Made by a program: the position numbers and the translations under genes. Positions 1 to 10,659 of a stretch of DNA of 64,000 nucleotides are shown here, piece by piece (the stretch's first letter is position 1; each line of letters begins with the position of its first letter). Where the stretch lies: NCBI RefSeq assembly GCF_002994745.2, contig NC_037091.1:7154001-7218000 (forward strand). The letters are read 5' to 3'. This DNA is from Rosa chinensis (lineage: Eukaryota; Streptophyta; Magnoliopsida; Rosales; Rosaceae). The notes under the pieces are model-generated. The model was given only the letters and a program-made list of their open reading frames with translations, did no database searches and was not told the DNA's origin.

Positions 1-1358
1 CGTTTTGAAAACTGCAGTTACATCTGATGCCATCACGACCGCTCTTTTTGCAAAATGATTTAGAGGGCACTCGATTAATATTGTTGAACTCCAACTTCTC
101 CATTATTTGATTAAGAGCTCTCACTGTCGACCAATGTTTTATTTTATATCAGCAAAAAACTTGTGTTATGTAGGAAAAAAATACCATTAGACTAATAGTT
201 AATTGGTGTTAACAAGATTGAGTTTAATTTCTCTAATTTAATCTAATCCAGAAAGAACAAAAAAGGCAACCAAAAAAAAAAAGTGAACTATAGGTCTCAG
301 CGTATATAAATTGATTTACAATAGTACAATACCAATGCAACACGTACATGCTAAATACACAGACACAAATACTTATTATACAACTTGTTTACCTTAGCAT
401 TTACAATAATGAAAATTTTATGTACACCCCCCTCTTTCTACTCAGTACACCTCACTCTTTTTTGAATCTTTTTTAATTACCATCTTAATCTTTAACCCAA
501 AAAAAATCCTCAGTGACTGTTGTTTATTTGAACCCCTAAAGAAAATCCTCCATGATTATGGTTAAGGTGGAGAAAACTTGGATGCCATTACTGTATGACT
601 TGTCAATATTAATTCCAGATTTCCATACCAGTTGCATAAACTTTGGATATACTTTCATTGATTCATGAATCTTAATTGAGTTGGGTTTAATTAACGAAAT
701 TTCTAAACTATATATCTTATTTCAATTTTATGATTAGTGACGAATAACTAAATGAATTGATCTAATAAAAAATATATACTTTAATTTTTGGGTTTTCTTT
801 TGGAACTTCACAAACAAGTGGAATGAGTAGAAAAGAAAAGACAGCCTTCGATAACTGCGAGGGTTGTTGTTGTATCATCATCTTTGACATACATATTCCT
901 TTTTATAATTCAAACTTTGCTAGACTTGAAGGGAAAAAAAAAAAATTCAGAATTGAACATGTGTTAGGGAAGGCAAAGGGATAGAGACGGGCATAAGAGG
1001 AAGTTCAAGCCAAAAGTTTGCTAAATGTTTTTTTTTTTTTTTTGAAATGAGTTTGCTCATTTTTAAAGGGATGAAATTAAGAGATTAGGGTGGTGTAAAC
1101 TAAGCAAACTCGGGCCCTTTTGGTTGAATTAAACTGTATGAATTGGATTAGAATTATATTTTGTTGTACCATTTTTCTGGCATACTGTTTGGTTTTAAGA
1201 AAAAGATACGAAATGGATGATAAAATACCTTCTTCATCGGGCAACTTTTGAGCTATACTCTGACATTTGAATTCAGAACCAAGCTGAGAAAGAGTAGAGA
1301 AGAGGCATATACTTATAATAGTAAAGTTGACAAGTCTCGCTGAAGCTTCGGTCCCCAT
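1..1358 (-). CDS. LRR receptor-like kinase, subfamily VIII-2 type, 5' exons only
   Basis: This is the start of a plasma-membrane receptor kinase gene that leaves the window at its left edge. Exon 1 is 1229-1358 on the minus strand. It starts with MGTEASAR and a hydrophobic signal-peptide stretch (NFTIISICLFSTLSQL), and ends in KLPDEE plus one base before a GTATTT donor. Exon 2 begins at base 123 after a GTCGACAG acceptor, restores the phase as DEEV, and reads VRALNQIMEKLEF, later CNCSF. The order signal peptide, LPxDEV-AL and IxCNCSF is typical of the extracellular N-terminus of subfamily VIII-2 kinases. The intron (124-1228) is AT-rich and shows nothing else. The LRR, malectin-like and kinase parts would lie outside the window. 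The hAT nest begins only 250 bp upstream of the start codon. Family assignment is from motif recognition. Confidence 0.72.
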
Positions 1359-1608
1359 TTTGCCTTGAATGAGTTTTTTGCATTATTTAATTCTACTTGT
1401 TATAATATATATAAGGGAACCTGGAATCTTTTCAGCATGATCAACTTTACAACAAGAATCCCGATCACTTTCCAATTTTCATACACTAACAATATATGGT
1501 AAGTAGATTGGGCCAAAATTGCTGATGCTATAACCCATCCAAGCCACACCTCACAAAACACAATTTCTTCTCAAACGAATCAAACCAAAGCCTATCACCG
1601 TCACCATC
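1359..1608 (-). promoter_or_regulatory. putative promoter of the receptor kinase
   Basis: This is the short host sequence between the kinase start codon and the transposon nest. A TATATATATT-type TATA box on the minus strand lies at about 1404-1414, 45-55 bp upstream of the ATG. No other known element is obvious. The transposon target-site duplication begins at 1609, so more distal promoter sequence has been pushed more than 6 kb away. Confidence 0.4.
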
Positions 1609-1907
1609 ACCATTACTAGGCCTGATATTTAAATCCGTAACCCGCAAACTCGCACTTTAAAAACCCGCACAAACCCGCCCTTTTATTAATCCGGGCTAAA
1701 AAAAACCCGCACGCATACAAGTCATCAAAAAGCCCGCGGATCAAGTGGGCCGATGGAGGCCCACCGGCCTTGAGGGCTAAAAGCCCGACCCGTTAAAAAG
1801 CCCTTCTCGGTGGGTAGTGGGCCGGACTGCCAAAAGTCCTCAAAAACCCGGCCCCGCCCGTATGCCCAACCCGCCAAAGGCCAGCTAGGCCCGGCCCGTA
1901 AAATATT

Positions 1908-2038
1908 ATATATATATATATATATATATCTGTGTGTGTGTGTGTGTTTATATTTATATATATATATATGTAGATATTTGTGTGTGTTTATAAATATATA
2001 CACACACACAACACATAGATTTATATTTGTGTGTGCGT

Positions 2039-2075
<37 letters not shown>

Positions 2076-2159
2076 GATATTTGTGTGTGTTTATAAATAT
2101 ATATATAAACACACACACACAAATATAAATCTATATATGTGTGTGTGTGTGTGTGTGTT

Positions 2160-2200
<41 letters not shown>

Positions 2201-2201
2201 T

Positions 2202-2233
<32 letters not shown>

Positions 2234-2240
2234 AGTGAAA
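1908..2240. repeat. compound (TA)n/(TG)n microsatellite
   Basis: Alternating TA and TG/CA runs form the left interior of the inner hAT element. The same arrangement occurs at 12103-12308 and 13235-13450 in the sister copy, so it belongs to the element family. Open frames here are simple-sequence artefacts. Confidence 0.9.
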
Positions 2241-3906
2241 GTTCTTATACTTCTATATATAATAAGTGCATTAGTGCATATATATATTCTACATATCGGT
2301 TGACCAACTCAATTGGAATCGAAAATATGGTGACATTGGCTAAATTTTTTACCACACTCATAATTTATTATAATAAACTCATCCAACAGTCGGTTTTTCC
2401 ATTTTCTTTGAATTGATAGGGGTTGCTCTTTGGAGTATATGATGTATAAATATAAATTTATAAGAGTAACTAAGTTTGACCTACTGGATCGAATTCGAAA
2501 CGAGAACCAAATTGGCTGAATTTTCTACAACCACCATAAAACATTACAATCTCTTCATCGAGCGGTTGGTTTCTCAGAATTCATTTTCCACTTCATGGTT
2601 GCTTTAGAATGAACCTCAACAATTTAAATGTAATGTATAAGTCATACAACTGTAGGAGGAAAATTGGTATAGGCCAATGTGTTTGTAATTCAAATTAATT
2701 TTTTTTATATCCTGTCCACACACATCCATCGATGGAATATTTACAAACGTGATGTGAAAAAATAAGCACGTTTCGCGGTCGTCATGTCATCGGTCAACCA
2801 AGAAAACATACAAGTGACGACGGTTGACCAATTCGATCGGATTCGAAAATATGGTGAAATTGGCTAAATTTTTTACCACACTCATAATTTATTGTAATAA
2901 TGTCATCCAACGGTCCATTTTTCCATTTTCTTTGAATTGATAGGGTTGCTCTTGGGAGTGTATGATATATAGATATAGGTTTATAAGAGTAACTAAATTT
3001 GACCTAGTTGATCGAATTCGAAACGAGAATCAAATTAGCTGAATTTTTTACAATCACCCTAAAATATTACAATCTCTCCATCAAGCGGTTGATTTCTCTA
3101 AATTCATTTTCCACTTCATGGTAGCTTTATAATGAACCTCAACAATTTAAATGCAATATACAAATCATACAACTTTAGGAGGCAAATTAATATAGGCCAA
3201 CATCTTTGTAATTAAAATTGAAATTTTTATCTTATGTCCACGCACATCCATCGATGAAATATTTACAGACGTGATGTGAAAAAATAAGCATGTCTCACGA
3301 TCGTCATGCCATCGGTCAACCAAGAAAACATACAAGTGACAACGGTTGACCAATTCGATCGGATTCAAAAATATGGTGAAATTGGCTAAATTTTTTACCA
3401 CACTCATAATTTATTGTAATAATCTCATCCAACGGTCCATTTTTTGTCACGCCCCGAATTTAGTATAACCAAATCAAATCCGAACGTGATTATTTACAAA
3501 TACAAATACCAATCCCAATATTATTTCATTCAGAGCAACACTCCTCACTCACTTAATATTACAATACCCAACTGCTCAAATTTTTAATTACAACACACTC
3601 TCACGAAATCCAAATCATAAGTTCGAAATGAACATAATGAAACTCACAATAATGCTGTGACTCGAATGCCACTGCCCTAGGTAGCCCGATCTGCACCCTG
3701 TTTCCCCTGACCTGTAGGATTATCCACTACACCGTTTGAATAGTGTACCGGGAATGCAACAACACAAAACCTGGTAAGCTTTTGACAGCCCGTATGAGTA
3801 AACTTAAGGATTGCACAAATTAAATTAACAATTTCAATCAAGCATGGAAATTGTATAAATCTCACAACTCACAATAACCACCACACAACCACGTCACATT
3901 CTCACT

Positions 3907-3917
3907 CTCAGATATAC

Positions 3918-3975
<58 letters not shown>
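3907..3975. repeat. (TA)n microsatellite
   Basis: This is an almost pure AT dinucleotide run inside the TG...CA element. Confidence 0.9.
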
Positions 3976-3979
<4 letters not shown>

Positions 3980-4546
3980 TTATGAGTCACAAGTAACTCC
4001 ACGTTACCCTCATAAGGTCACTCAACATTTGGCAGACAGACTAGAGCTCTAACTGATCGTAACCACCGGCCCGGCGCGAGAGCGTGGTTCCCGATTTAAT
4101 ACTATTAATAACCACCGACCCGGTACAAGAGCGTGGTTCACTAATAGATGCCATGGTCACCCCGTGACCTATTGATTTCCACAATCAATATATCTCAACA
4201 AATCAACAATTTATTGTTTCTCAACAATAAACTCAACACCTCACTCAATATATAATTTCCTCAACACAAACCAACAACACGTATATTTTATCAATAATAA
4301 AATATGTATAAAGTCATTCGCACATGTGTTATCAGCTAACAATATCATAAAATTAAATATAAATATTTAGAACTCCGGTTCGTGAATGAACCATGTGCGG
4401 TTTACTCACCTCGATACTCCCGCTGCGTCTTCAAATTAACACAATCACCCCAAACTCGCTCGCCCAAGTAAAAACTGTCAATCACCTAATCATAAGTGAC
4501 TTGAATTTAGCCATCAACTCACAAAAATAAAATAAATGACAATCTG

Positions 4547-4900
4547 ACGGTCTGATCGAATTTATACGATGATCCAACGGTCAGATCGAATTTATACGAC
4601 GATCCAGCGGTCAGATCGAATTTATACGATGATCCAACGGTCGGATCCTCATGGATCGCCCTTTGGATCATCCTCCCGAAATTATCACGAAGATCCAACG
4701 GTCAGATCTTCCTGAATCGCCTTTATTAACATCTCCACAGATTTATATGAAAATCCGACGGTCGGATTCTCACGAATCGCCTTCCAAAACACCATTTCAC
4801 AATTATACGAAGATCCAAAGTTCGGATTTTAACCCGTGACCACACAAAGTCATCGGGACAGTCATACGATCAACATATTAAAATTACAAGTCCATCCAAC
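4547..4900. repeat. degenerate array with core gatccaacggtc...tatacga
   Basis: About eight short imperfect units contain gatccaacggtcagatc followed by an aattatacga-type spacer. The first three are nearly identical (4550-4640). Read on the other strand, the core gatctgaccgttggatc-tcgtata is the same as that of the 60-bp array at 7075-7800 in a different transposon. Confidence 0.75.
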
Positions 4901-5904
4901 GGTCTGATCTTCACAGATCACAAATCGAACTATCGAAATTGATCGAAATCGTAAAATTCATAACTAAATCATACGATATCGAAAAAATGCGTATAATATA
5001 TCGAAATGATCGTATTGAAGTATAGAATCTAAAAATGTACAGAAACTGTCCTTTTGACCCCTGGAGGTGGCCGGAAATGGCCGCCGGAGTTAGTGGCAGA
5101 GCCGCCGCCGACCACCACTTATGGTGTCGGGGCCAGGCTGCTCTGCTTCTCCTCATCAAGCCTAACAACTTTCCTAACTAGCATGTAAGCTGGAAATTAC
5201 CGGAAGGGGTCGAAATTACCTAGAACAGTCGGGTTGGCCGGAATTTTCCAAAATCCGGCAGGTGCTCCGATCGACGTAAAAACCTCCACCACTCGCTTCG
5301 ATCCTTTCTGGAGACTTCTTCAGAAACTCAAGGTGAGTTCACTGGTTCAAGAATCAATCAAAACAAAGCTCTACAGCTCGAGATATTCCTGATCGAAGAT
5401 TTCGGTGGCCAGAAAAATTCCAGAATCCGGCGAGCTTGAGTTTCAACGTAAAAACTTCAACCTCAGGCCTTGATCCCTTCTAGAAAGTTGTTCAGCTCCT
5501 CACTCTGAGTTCACCAGTCCAAGAAACACTCAAAACGACGTCCTGTAGCTCGAGATATCAGGATCCTTTGCTCCGATCGGGGTTGTGAGCTCCAGCAGCC
5601 TCCAGAGACAGCGCCGCCGTGCAACGGTGCTTCTGGGAGTTTCAGATGGTTGATGCGAACTTGTGGATGGAGTTTGAGAAGGTTTTGTGATCGGTAGCTC
5701 GAGCTACCATGTTTGGAATCCAAATCGGGGCTGGACGAACCCGGCCTCTTCGCCGCCGCTTCCGGCTGTGCCGTGACCCAAGACCTCCGCACGTAGCTTC
5801 GCAAGGCTGAGAAGAAGCCACAGAAGGTTGTTTGGTGTCGATTGATGGCCGGTGGAGGAAGGAAAAGAACGGAGAGTTTTTTTGCTCTTACTTTCGTGTT
5901 TTCG

Positions 5905-5907
<3 letters not shown>

Positions 5908-5952
<45 letters not shown>
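5908..5952. repeat. (GA)n microsatellite
   Basis: This is a pure AG run inside the TG...CA element. It creates spurious Arg-Glu and Ser-Leu open frames on both strands. Confidence 0.95.
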
Positions 5953-5954
<2 letters not shown>

Positions 5955-7074
5955 AATTGTTGTTCTCTTTCTCTTTTTTTTGTTTCTTTTAGAAGCCCCA
6001 CCATCACTACTTACATACAACAAAAGTACTACTCCCCACATTTCATTGCTCAAAACCCAGAACCACTACACTTTGTTTCACTTATATAAAAAAAAGGGGT
6101 ATTACATTTTTCCATTTTCTTTGAATTGATAGGGGGTTGCTCTTTGGAGTGTATGATATATAGATATAGGTTTATAAGAATAACTAAATTTGACCTAATT
6201 GATCGAATTCGAAACGAGAATCAAATTAGCTGAATTTTTTACAATCACCATAAAACATTACAATCTCTCAATCGAGCGGTTGATTTCTTTAAATTCATTT
6301 TTTACTTCATGGTTGCTTTAGAATGAACCTCAACAATTTAAATGCAATATACAAGTCATACGACTTTAGGAGGCAAATTGATATAGGCCAACATCTTTGC
6401 AATTAAAATTGAAATTTTTATCTTATGTCTACGCACATCCATCGATGGAATATTTACAGACATGATGTGAAAAAATAAGCACATTTCGCGGTCGTCATGC
6501 CATCGGTCAACCAAGAAAATATACAAGTAACGACGGTTGACCAATTCGATAGGATTCAAAAATATGGTGAAATTGGCTAATTTTTTTACCACACTCATAA
6601 TTTATTATAATAATCTCATCCAACGGTCGGTTTTCCCATTTTATTTAAGTTGATAGAGGTTTCTCTTTGGAGTATGTAATATATAAATATAAGTTTATAA
6701 AAAATATTATCTTTAAAGATTTATTTGTAAATAAAGCCTGCAAGGCCCGCCTCGAAAATGCCCGCAAGGCTTAGCCCGGCCCCGCCCGAAAAAGCCCGCG
6801 AGGCCTGCATTAAATGGATGGGCTTGGATCATTCAATTTACAATAAAGCCCGACCCAGCCGGCTACTATTTAAAAATGGAGTAAGGCCCGGCCCGTTGAT
6901 GAGGCCTACGCACGCAAAAAACCTGCAAATTAACGGGTTTTGCGGGCTAAACCCGTTGGAACCCATTGGAACCCGTTAACTCAAAATCCTTCCCAAAAAC
7001 CCATTACCCATACAGGTTCCCCATTTTTTTTTTTTTTCAACCAGAGCATTTTTATAATTTTTCTTATTCCCCAT

Positions 7075-7800
7075 GAGGATCCGACAGTTGAATCTTCGTA
7101 TAATTGTGAAAAGACGATTCAAAAGGAGATCCGTGAGGATTTGACAGTTGGATTGTCGTATAATTTTGTGAGGATGATTCTAAAGGCGATCTGGGACGAT
7201 CCAACCATTGGATCTTCGTATAATTTTGCAAAGATGATTCAAATGGTGATCCGTGAGGATCTGACAGTTGGATCGTCATATAATTTTGTAAGGATGATTC
7301 TAAGGGCGATCCGGGACGATCCAACCGTTGGATCTTCGTATAATTTTGAGAAGATGAACCTAAGGGCGATCTGTGAGGATCTAACCGTTGGATCATCGTA
7401 TAAATCGGTAAAGATGATCCTCTAGGTGATCCGACCGTTGGATCTTCGTATAATTTCGAGAGGATGAACCTAAGGGCGATCCGTGAAGATCTGACCGTTG
7501 GATCATCGTATAAATCGGTAAAGATCATCATCTAGGTGATCCGTGATGATCTGACCGTTGGGTCGTAGTATAATTTTGAGAGGATGAAACTAAGGGCGAT
7601 CCGTGAGGATCTGATTGTTGGATCATCGTATAAATCGGTAAAAATGATCCTCTAGGTGATCTGACAGTTGGTTCTTCGTATAATTTTGAGAGAATGAACC
7701 TAAGGGCGATCCGTGACGATCCGACCGTTGGATCATCGTATAAAACGGTAAAGATGATCCTCTAGGTGATCTGTGAGGGTCCGACCGTTGGATCGTCGTA
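7075..7800. repeat. 60-bp tandem array (about 12 units)
   Basis: From 7081 the first six units keep an exact 60-bp period. The core is gatctgacCGTTGGATC-TCGTATAA, with alternating tails. Later units form composites of about 110-120 bp carrying a taaatcggtaaagatgatcc variant. Because 60 is a multiple of three, long open frames of about 160 codons appear on both strands at once, and I regard these as artefacts. The array belongs to the outer hAT element. Confidence 0.88.
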
Positions 7801-8138
7801 TAATTGTGTTTTGTGAATTATTTTTTGTCGAAAAAGGAAAGGAAAAAAAAATCTAAAAAGATAGAAAATAAAAAATTTCAAAATAGAAAACCAAAAAAGT
7901 TCATATAGAGAAAATGGCAAATGAGGGGTTATATACATAAGTCTTAATTGGTTTTAATTGCTTTGATAAAAAGTTTTTTTTTAAAAAAAAAATGTTTAAG
8001 GGTTTTAACCGGTTCCAATGGAAAACCCACAAACCCGCCGGGTTTGGCCCACGAAACCCGTTAAGCTAACGGGTTCTTACCAGGTCGACCCATTAAGAAC
8101 CCGCACCGTACCCGCACATTGCCAGGCCTAACCATCAC

Positions 8139-8569
8139 CATCAAAGCCTAAACCCCTACGTGGTGTGTGTATTAGGACCTCTTTACTTTAACAATTAGAG
8201 AATTCTTACTATTTTACATCAATATATGACCTAATTCGTGTACTCATGCCATCTATATTTGAGGAATGACTGTATTGCCACCCATCTATCTTTCTTTAGA
8301 TTTCTATGTAAAAATTGTGTATACAAAAAATCAACCAAATCTATAATCATTTAATCATTCAAAATTGTATAAACAAATGTAGTCCATCATATAAAATTAT
8401 AACAAACATTATGCTAATCAAATAGTTAAGCCTTTTCCGATTTGGCTAATTTTTTGTATGATTTATATGCGTGTATGTAACTAGAGAATGGATGATCTAG
8501 ATTATTAAACTACATGCTTAAAATAAAATAAAAACATTCTCACATTTCAAGTTTAAGGAGGTCATCTCT

Positions 8570-8608
<39 letters not shown>

Positions 8609-10039
8609 CGACTCCCTCCAAATTTGATGTCAATATTCATGTACCGAAGATCTACGACACTAAAATTCAATCATATAGTCCTAAGTGGGACTTTGGAGTT
8701 GGGACCTCTAATTTGTTATTAGTAGGTTAGGGATATTACCCCCAAAACCAAAATATATTCCCTACCTTAGAAATTAAAATAATGAATAAGTAGACTAAAG
8801 AAAGAGATGAGGAACTAACGGGAGCAACAAATTCTCTTGAGGACAGATCAATGGAAGAAACAGAGCAACTAGAAAGAAGATAAAGGATAAGATTCGCAGC
8901 TGATAATTGCATCGGAATTTGAGCCGATCATAATTCATGGGCTGGCAAATAGTGACGTTGTCTGCCATTAGCAAAAGAAAGTATTCGTTTGTCATGCATG
9001 GAAGTTTCCTACTGAAGCGATTGTCTACCTTTATTTCTTATAATTTGGGAAAAAACTGTGACTTTGGTTTTTGAGTTTTAATTCATGAGGCTTGACGATA
9101 ATTTACAGCAAATGAGAACAAATCTCTTACATGTGGATAGCATAGCAGCTAGCCAGATAGTTTACTTCATCTACAACTAAAAGAAGACTCTAGATGGTTG
9201 AAAAGTCGTTTGTTGGTCTACGAACAAATTACATAGAGTTAACTACAGACTACAAACTACATAAAATCACATACTACACAGTGCCAAATGATTCATATAA
9301 TTGCACGACATTTTTTTATACTCTTGTGCAAATTATAACACAATAGTGTGTTCTCTTTGTCTGAAACTTTAACATAATTGAGGTCAATCCATATAATTGA
9401 GAAATATGAAGTGAATGAGTTATTTTTTGAAACATGGCTCCATCTTTGGTTTTTTTTTTTTTTGGGCTAAAATTGCTTCATCATGAATTCTTCTCGCCCA
9501 GATTTGTCTTCAGGAAATTTCTCCTCATCTGGATTCCACTGCTCACTCGGGTTTCCCTCAAAGAGAATACTCCTCACCAGCTTCGCTTTGAGGGGATTTT
9601 TTCTCACGCAGATTCACCTTGAGGAGATCTTTCCCCACACATATTTACTTCTAGAGAATTATTTCTCACCTAGAATCACCTTGAGAGGATTTTGCTTCAC
9701 CCAAATCTGCCTTCAAATGTTTCACTTCAAGGTATTTTTCTCAAACAGGTTAATTTCCTTATTTATTAGGCTATATCCTGAGTAGAAACCGTTATTAAAA
9801 TTTTACACTCTAATATAAATATTATATGTTTCTATGTGAATAATTGAGTTTTTTTTACTTCTATTTTTTTTTCATTAGATTTAAAGATATTTCTTCGGGA
9901 TATTTAGATATATCTAATATATCGAGGATATTTGACGATATCAGAGAAATTTTACTGAAACAGTGGAAGATAAGATATTTTTCTCCTATGATATATCGGT
10001 CTCTCCAAAAAGGAAAATTGTGGGATGTATCAAATCCTT
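8139..10039. other. intergenic, AT-rich
   Basis: I recognise no gene here. It contains a (TA)n run at about 8576-8605, several A/T homopolymers and the degenerate short tandem repeat at 9483-9750. A 66-codon minus-strand frame at 8795-8995 has no recognisable feature. Confidence 0.5.
9483..9750. repeat. degenerate ~35-bp tandem repeat
   Basis: About seven imperfect copies of a unit like TTTCTCACCCAGATTCACCT followed by tgaggagat. The copies differ by substitutions and small indels. A 100-codon open frame across it (9483-9785, +) is most likely a by-product. Confidence 0.6.
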
Positions 10040-10294
10040 TAAGGGCCCGTTTGGATTAGGAATTTTGATTTTGATTTGAATTTCAAATATGAAGATTTTA
10101 AATACGTAAATTTCAAATCTAAGAATTTAAAATTTGCTTGTTTGGAAATTTTAATTGATAGATAGATTTGAATCAAAGATTCCTTGATCTAACTTTTGTT
10201 CTTCTTGAATTATACCGACGAATAACTGATTCACTGTGCCTTTGTCAAGAAGCAGATCGAAGTCATTGTAGCCACCAAGACTCGCCGGTGAGGG

Positions 10295-10629
10295 TGTTAT
10301 GAAAGTGAAAGTGCTCGTCCTAGCCACCTATATTGACCAGAAGAAGAGTAATTGTCATTTACTATTTTAAATTCCTATTTTACTATAGCATCGTTTTATT
10401 ATGAGTCATGGTCGTGTTGGATCAGTCCTTTGTAGAAGAATCTTAGCTGTATTAGTCACTTGTGTGGTTGTGACACGTGTCGTCCATGACAACGACTAGC
10501 TATATAGGCTGTTAACCTGTAGTGAAAAGCATCAAAGATAATACAATTTCTTTCTTCTTTTTGCTAGCCTTTCATTTTCTCTCCAGCTCTCTTTGAGATT
10601 TCCAGTAAATTGGGGCCAAGACCCTAACA
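10295..10629 (+). repeat. 5' LTR of the gypsy element
   Basis: It starts TGTTATGAAAGTG and ends CCCTAACA, and is 335 bp long. It carries an extra 7 bp near its start compared with the 3' LTR, and lacks 7 bp that the 3' LTR has further in. A TATATAGG motif at about 10500-10508 could be the LTR TATA box. Confidence 0.93.
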
Positions 10630-10632
10630 ATC

Positions 10633-10644
10633 TGGTATCAGAGC
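10633..10644 (+). other. primer-binding site, initiator tRNA-Met type
   Basis: TGGTATCAGAGC lies three bases after the 5' LTR. This is the standard plant primer-binding site complementary to the 3' end of initiator tRNA-Met. Confidence 0.92.
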
Positions 10645-10659
10645 CCTCGATCAGGAGGG

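Larger units (their letters stand above)
3445..6106. mobile_element. 2.66 kb TG...CA element, probable solo LTR
   Basis: The insertion begins TGTCACGCCCC and ends GGGGTATTACA, and it splits a 523-bp unit. Comparison with the uninterrupted units gives an apparent 5-bp duplication of T residues (3440-3444 and 6107-6111), which a T-run makes ambiguous. TG...CA ends, a 5-bp duplication and no coding capacity fit a solo LTR of a large-LTR retrotransposon. A related copy starts at 61372. Shared blocks include the stretch ending gcccgtatgagtaaac and the block cccgctgcgtcttca. Strand and superfamily cannot be set from this copy. Confidence 0.65.
2298..6700. repeat. tandem array of ~523-bp units (first copy)
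   Basis: Units start at the motif GGTTGACC at 2298 (variant), 2822, 3344 and 6535. After subtracting the inserted element the spacing is 522-524 bp. Each unit holds the inverted pair GGTCAACC...GGTTGACC with a 22-bp gap, and a further TTTGACC. The array ends with a partial fourth unit. The same family recurs at 13510-15250. Confidence 0.85.
1716..6908. mobile_element. hAT-type DNA transposon, inner element
   Basis: This element sits inside the outer hAT element with a perfect 8-bp duplication, cgcacgca (1708-1715 and 6909-6916). The right terminus TTGATGAGGCCTA matches the terminus of the copy at 11861-15484. The left terminus is diverged (TACAAGTCATCA). It has GC-rich subterminal repeats (cccggcccg type), TA/TG microsatellites, then just over three tandem units of about 523 bp. 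The third unit is split by the TG...CA element at 3445-6106. No transposase is visible. Confidence 0.82.
1617..8130. mobile_element. hAT-type DNA transposon, outer element (non-autonomous)
   Basis: The ends are inverted: the left end reads TAGGCCTGAT and the right end reads CCAGGCCTA. The flanks are an 8-bp duplication with one mismatch (accattac at 1609-1616, accatcac at 8131-8138). An 8-bp duplication and a TAGGCCTG end with GC-rich subterminal repeats (acccgc, cgggtt) are known for plant hAT elements. Removing the nested element (1716-6908 plus one 8-bp duplicate) leaves an element of about 1.3 kb with a 60-bp tandem array and no transposase, so it was mobilised in trans. Confidence 0.8.

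Noticed and set aside
1810..2416. Open frames over the TA/TG microsatellite (also at 12187-12402)
   Set aside because: They consist of Ile-Tyr and Cys-Val repeats from simple sequence and carry no protein features.
5511..6129. Frames of 85-180 codons on both strands near the GA run
   Set aside because: They depend on the (GA)n run and lie inside a non-coding repeat element; the two strands cannot both be real.
6940..7531. Two long overlapping frames on opposite strands
   Set aside because: They arise from the 60-bp period being a multiple of three; no known domain.
8795..8995. 66-codon minus-strand frame with a hydrophobic end
   Set aside because: No homology recognised and no splice or promoter context.
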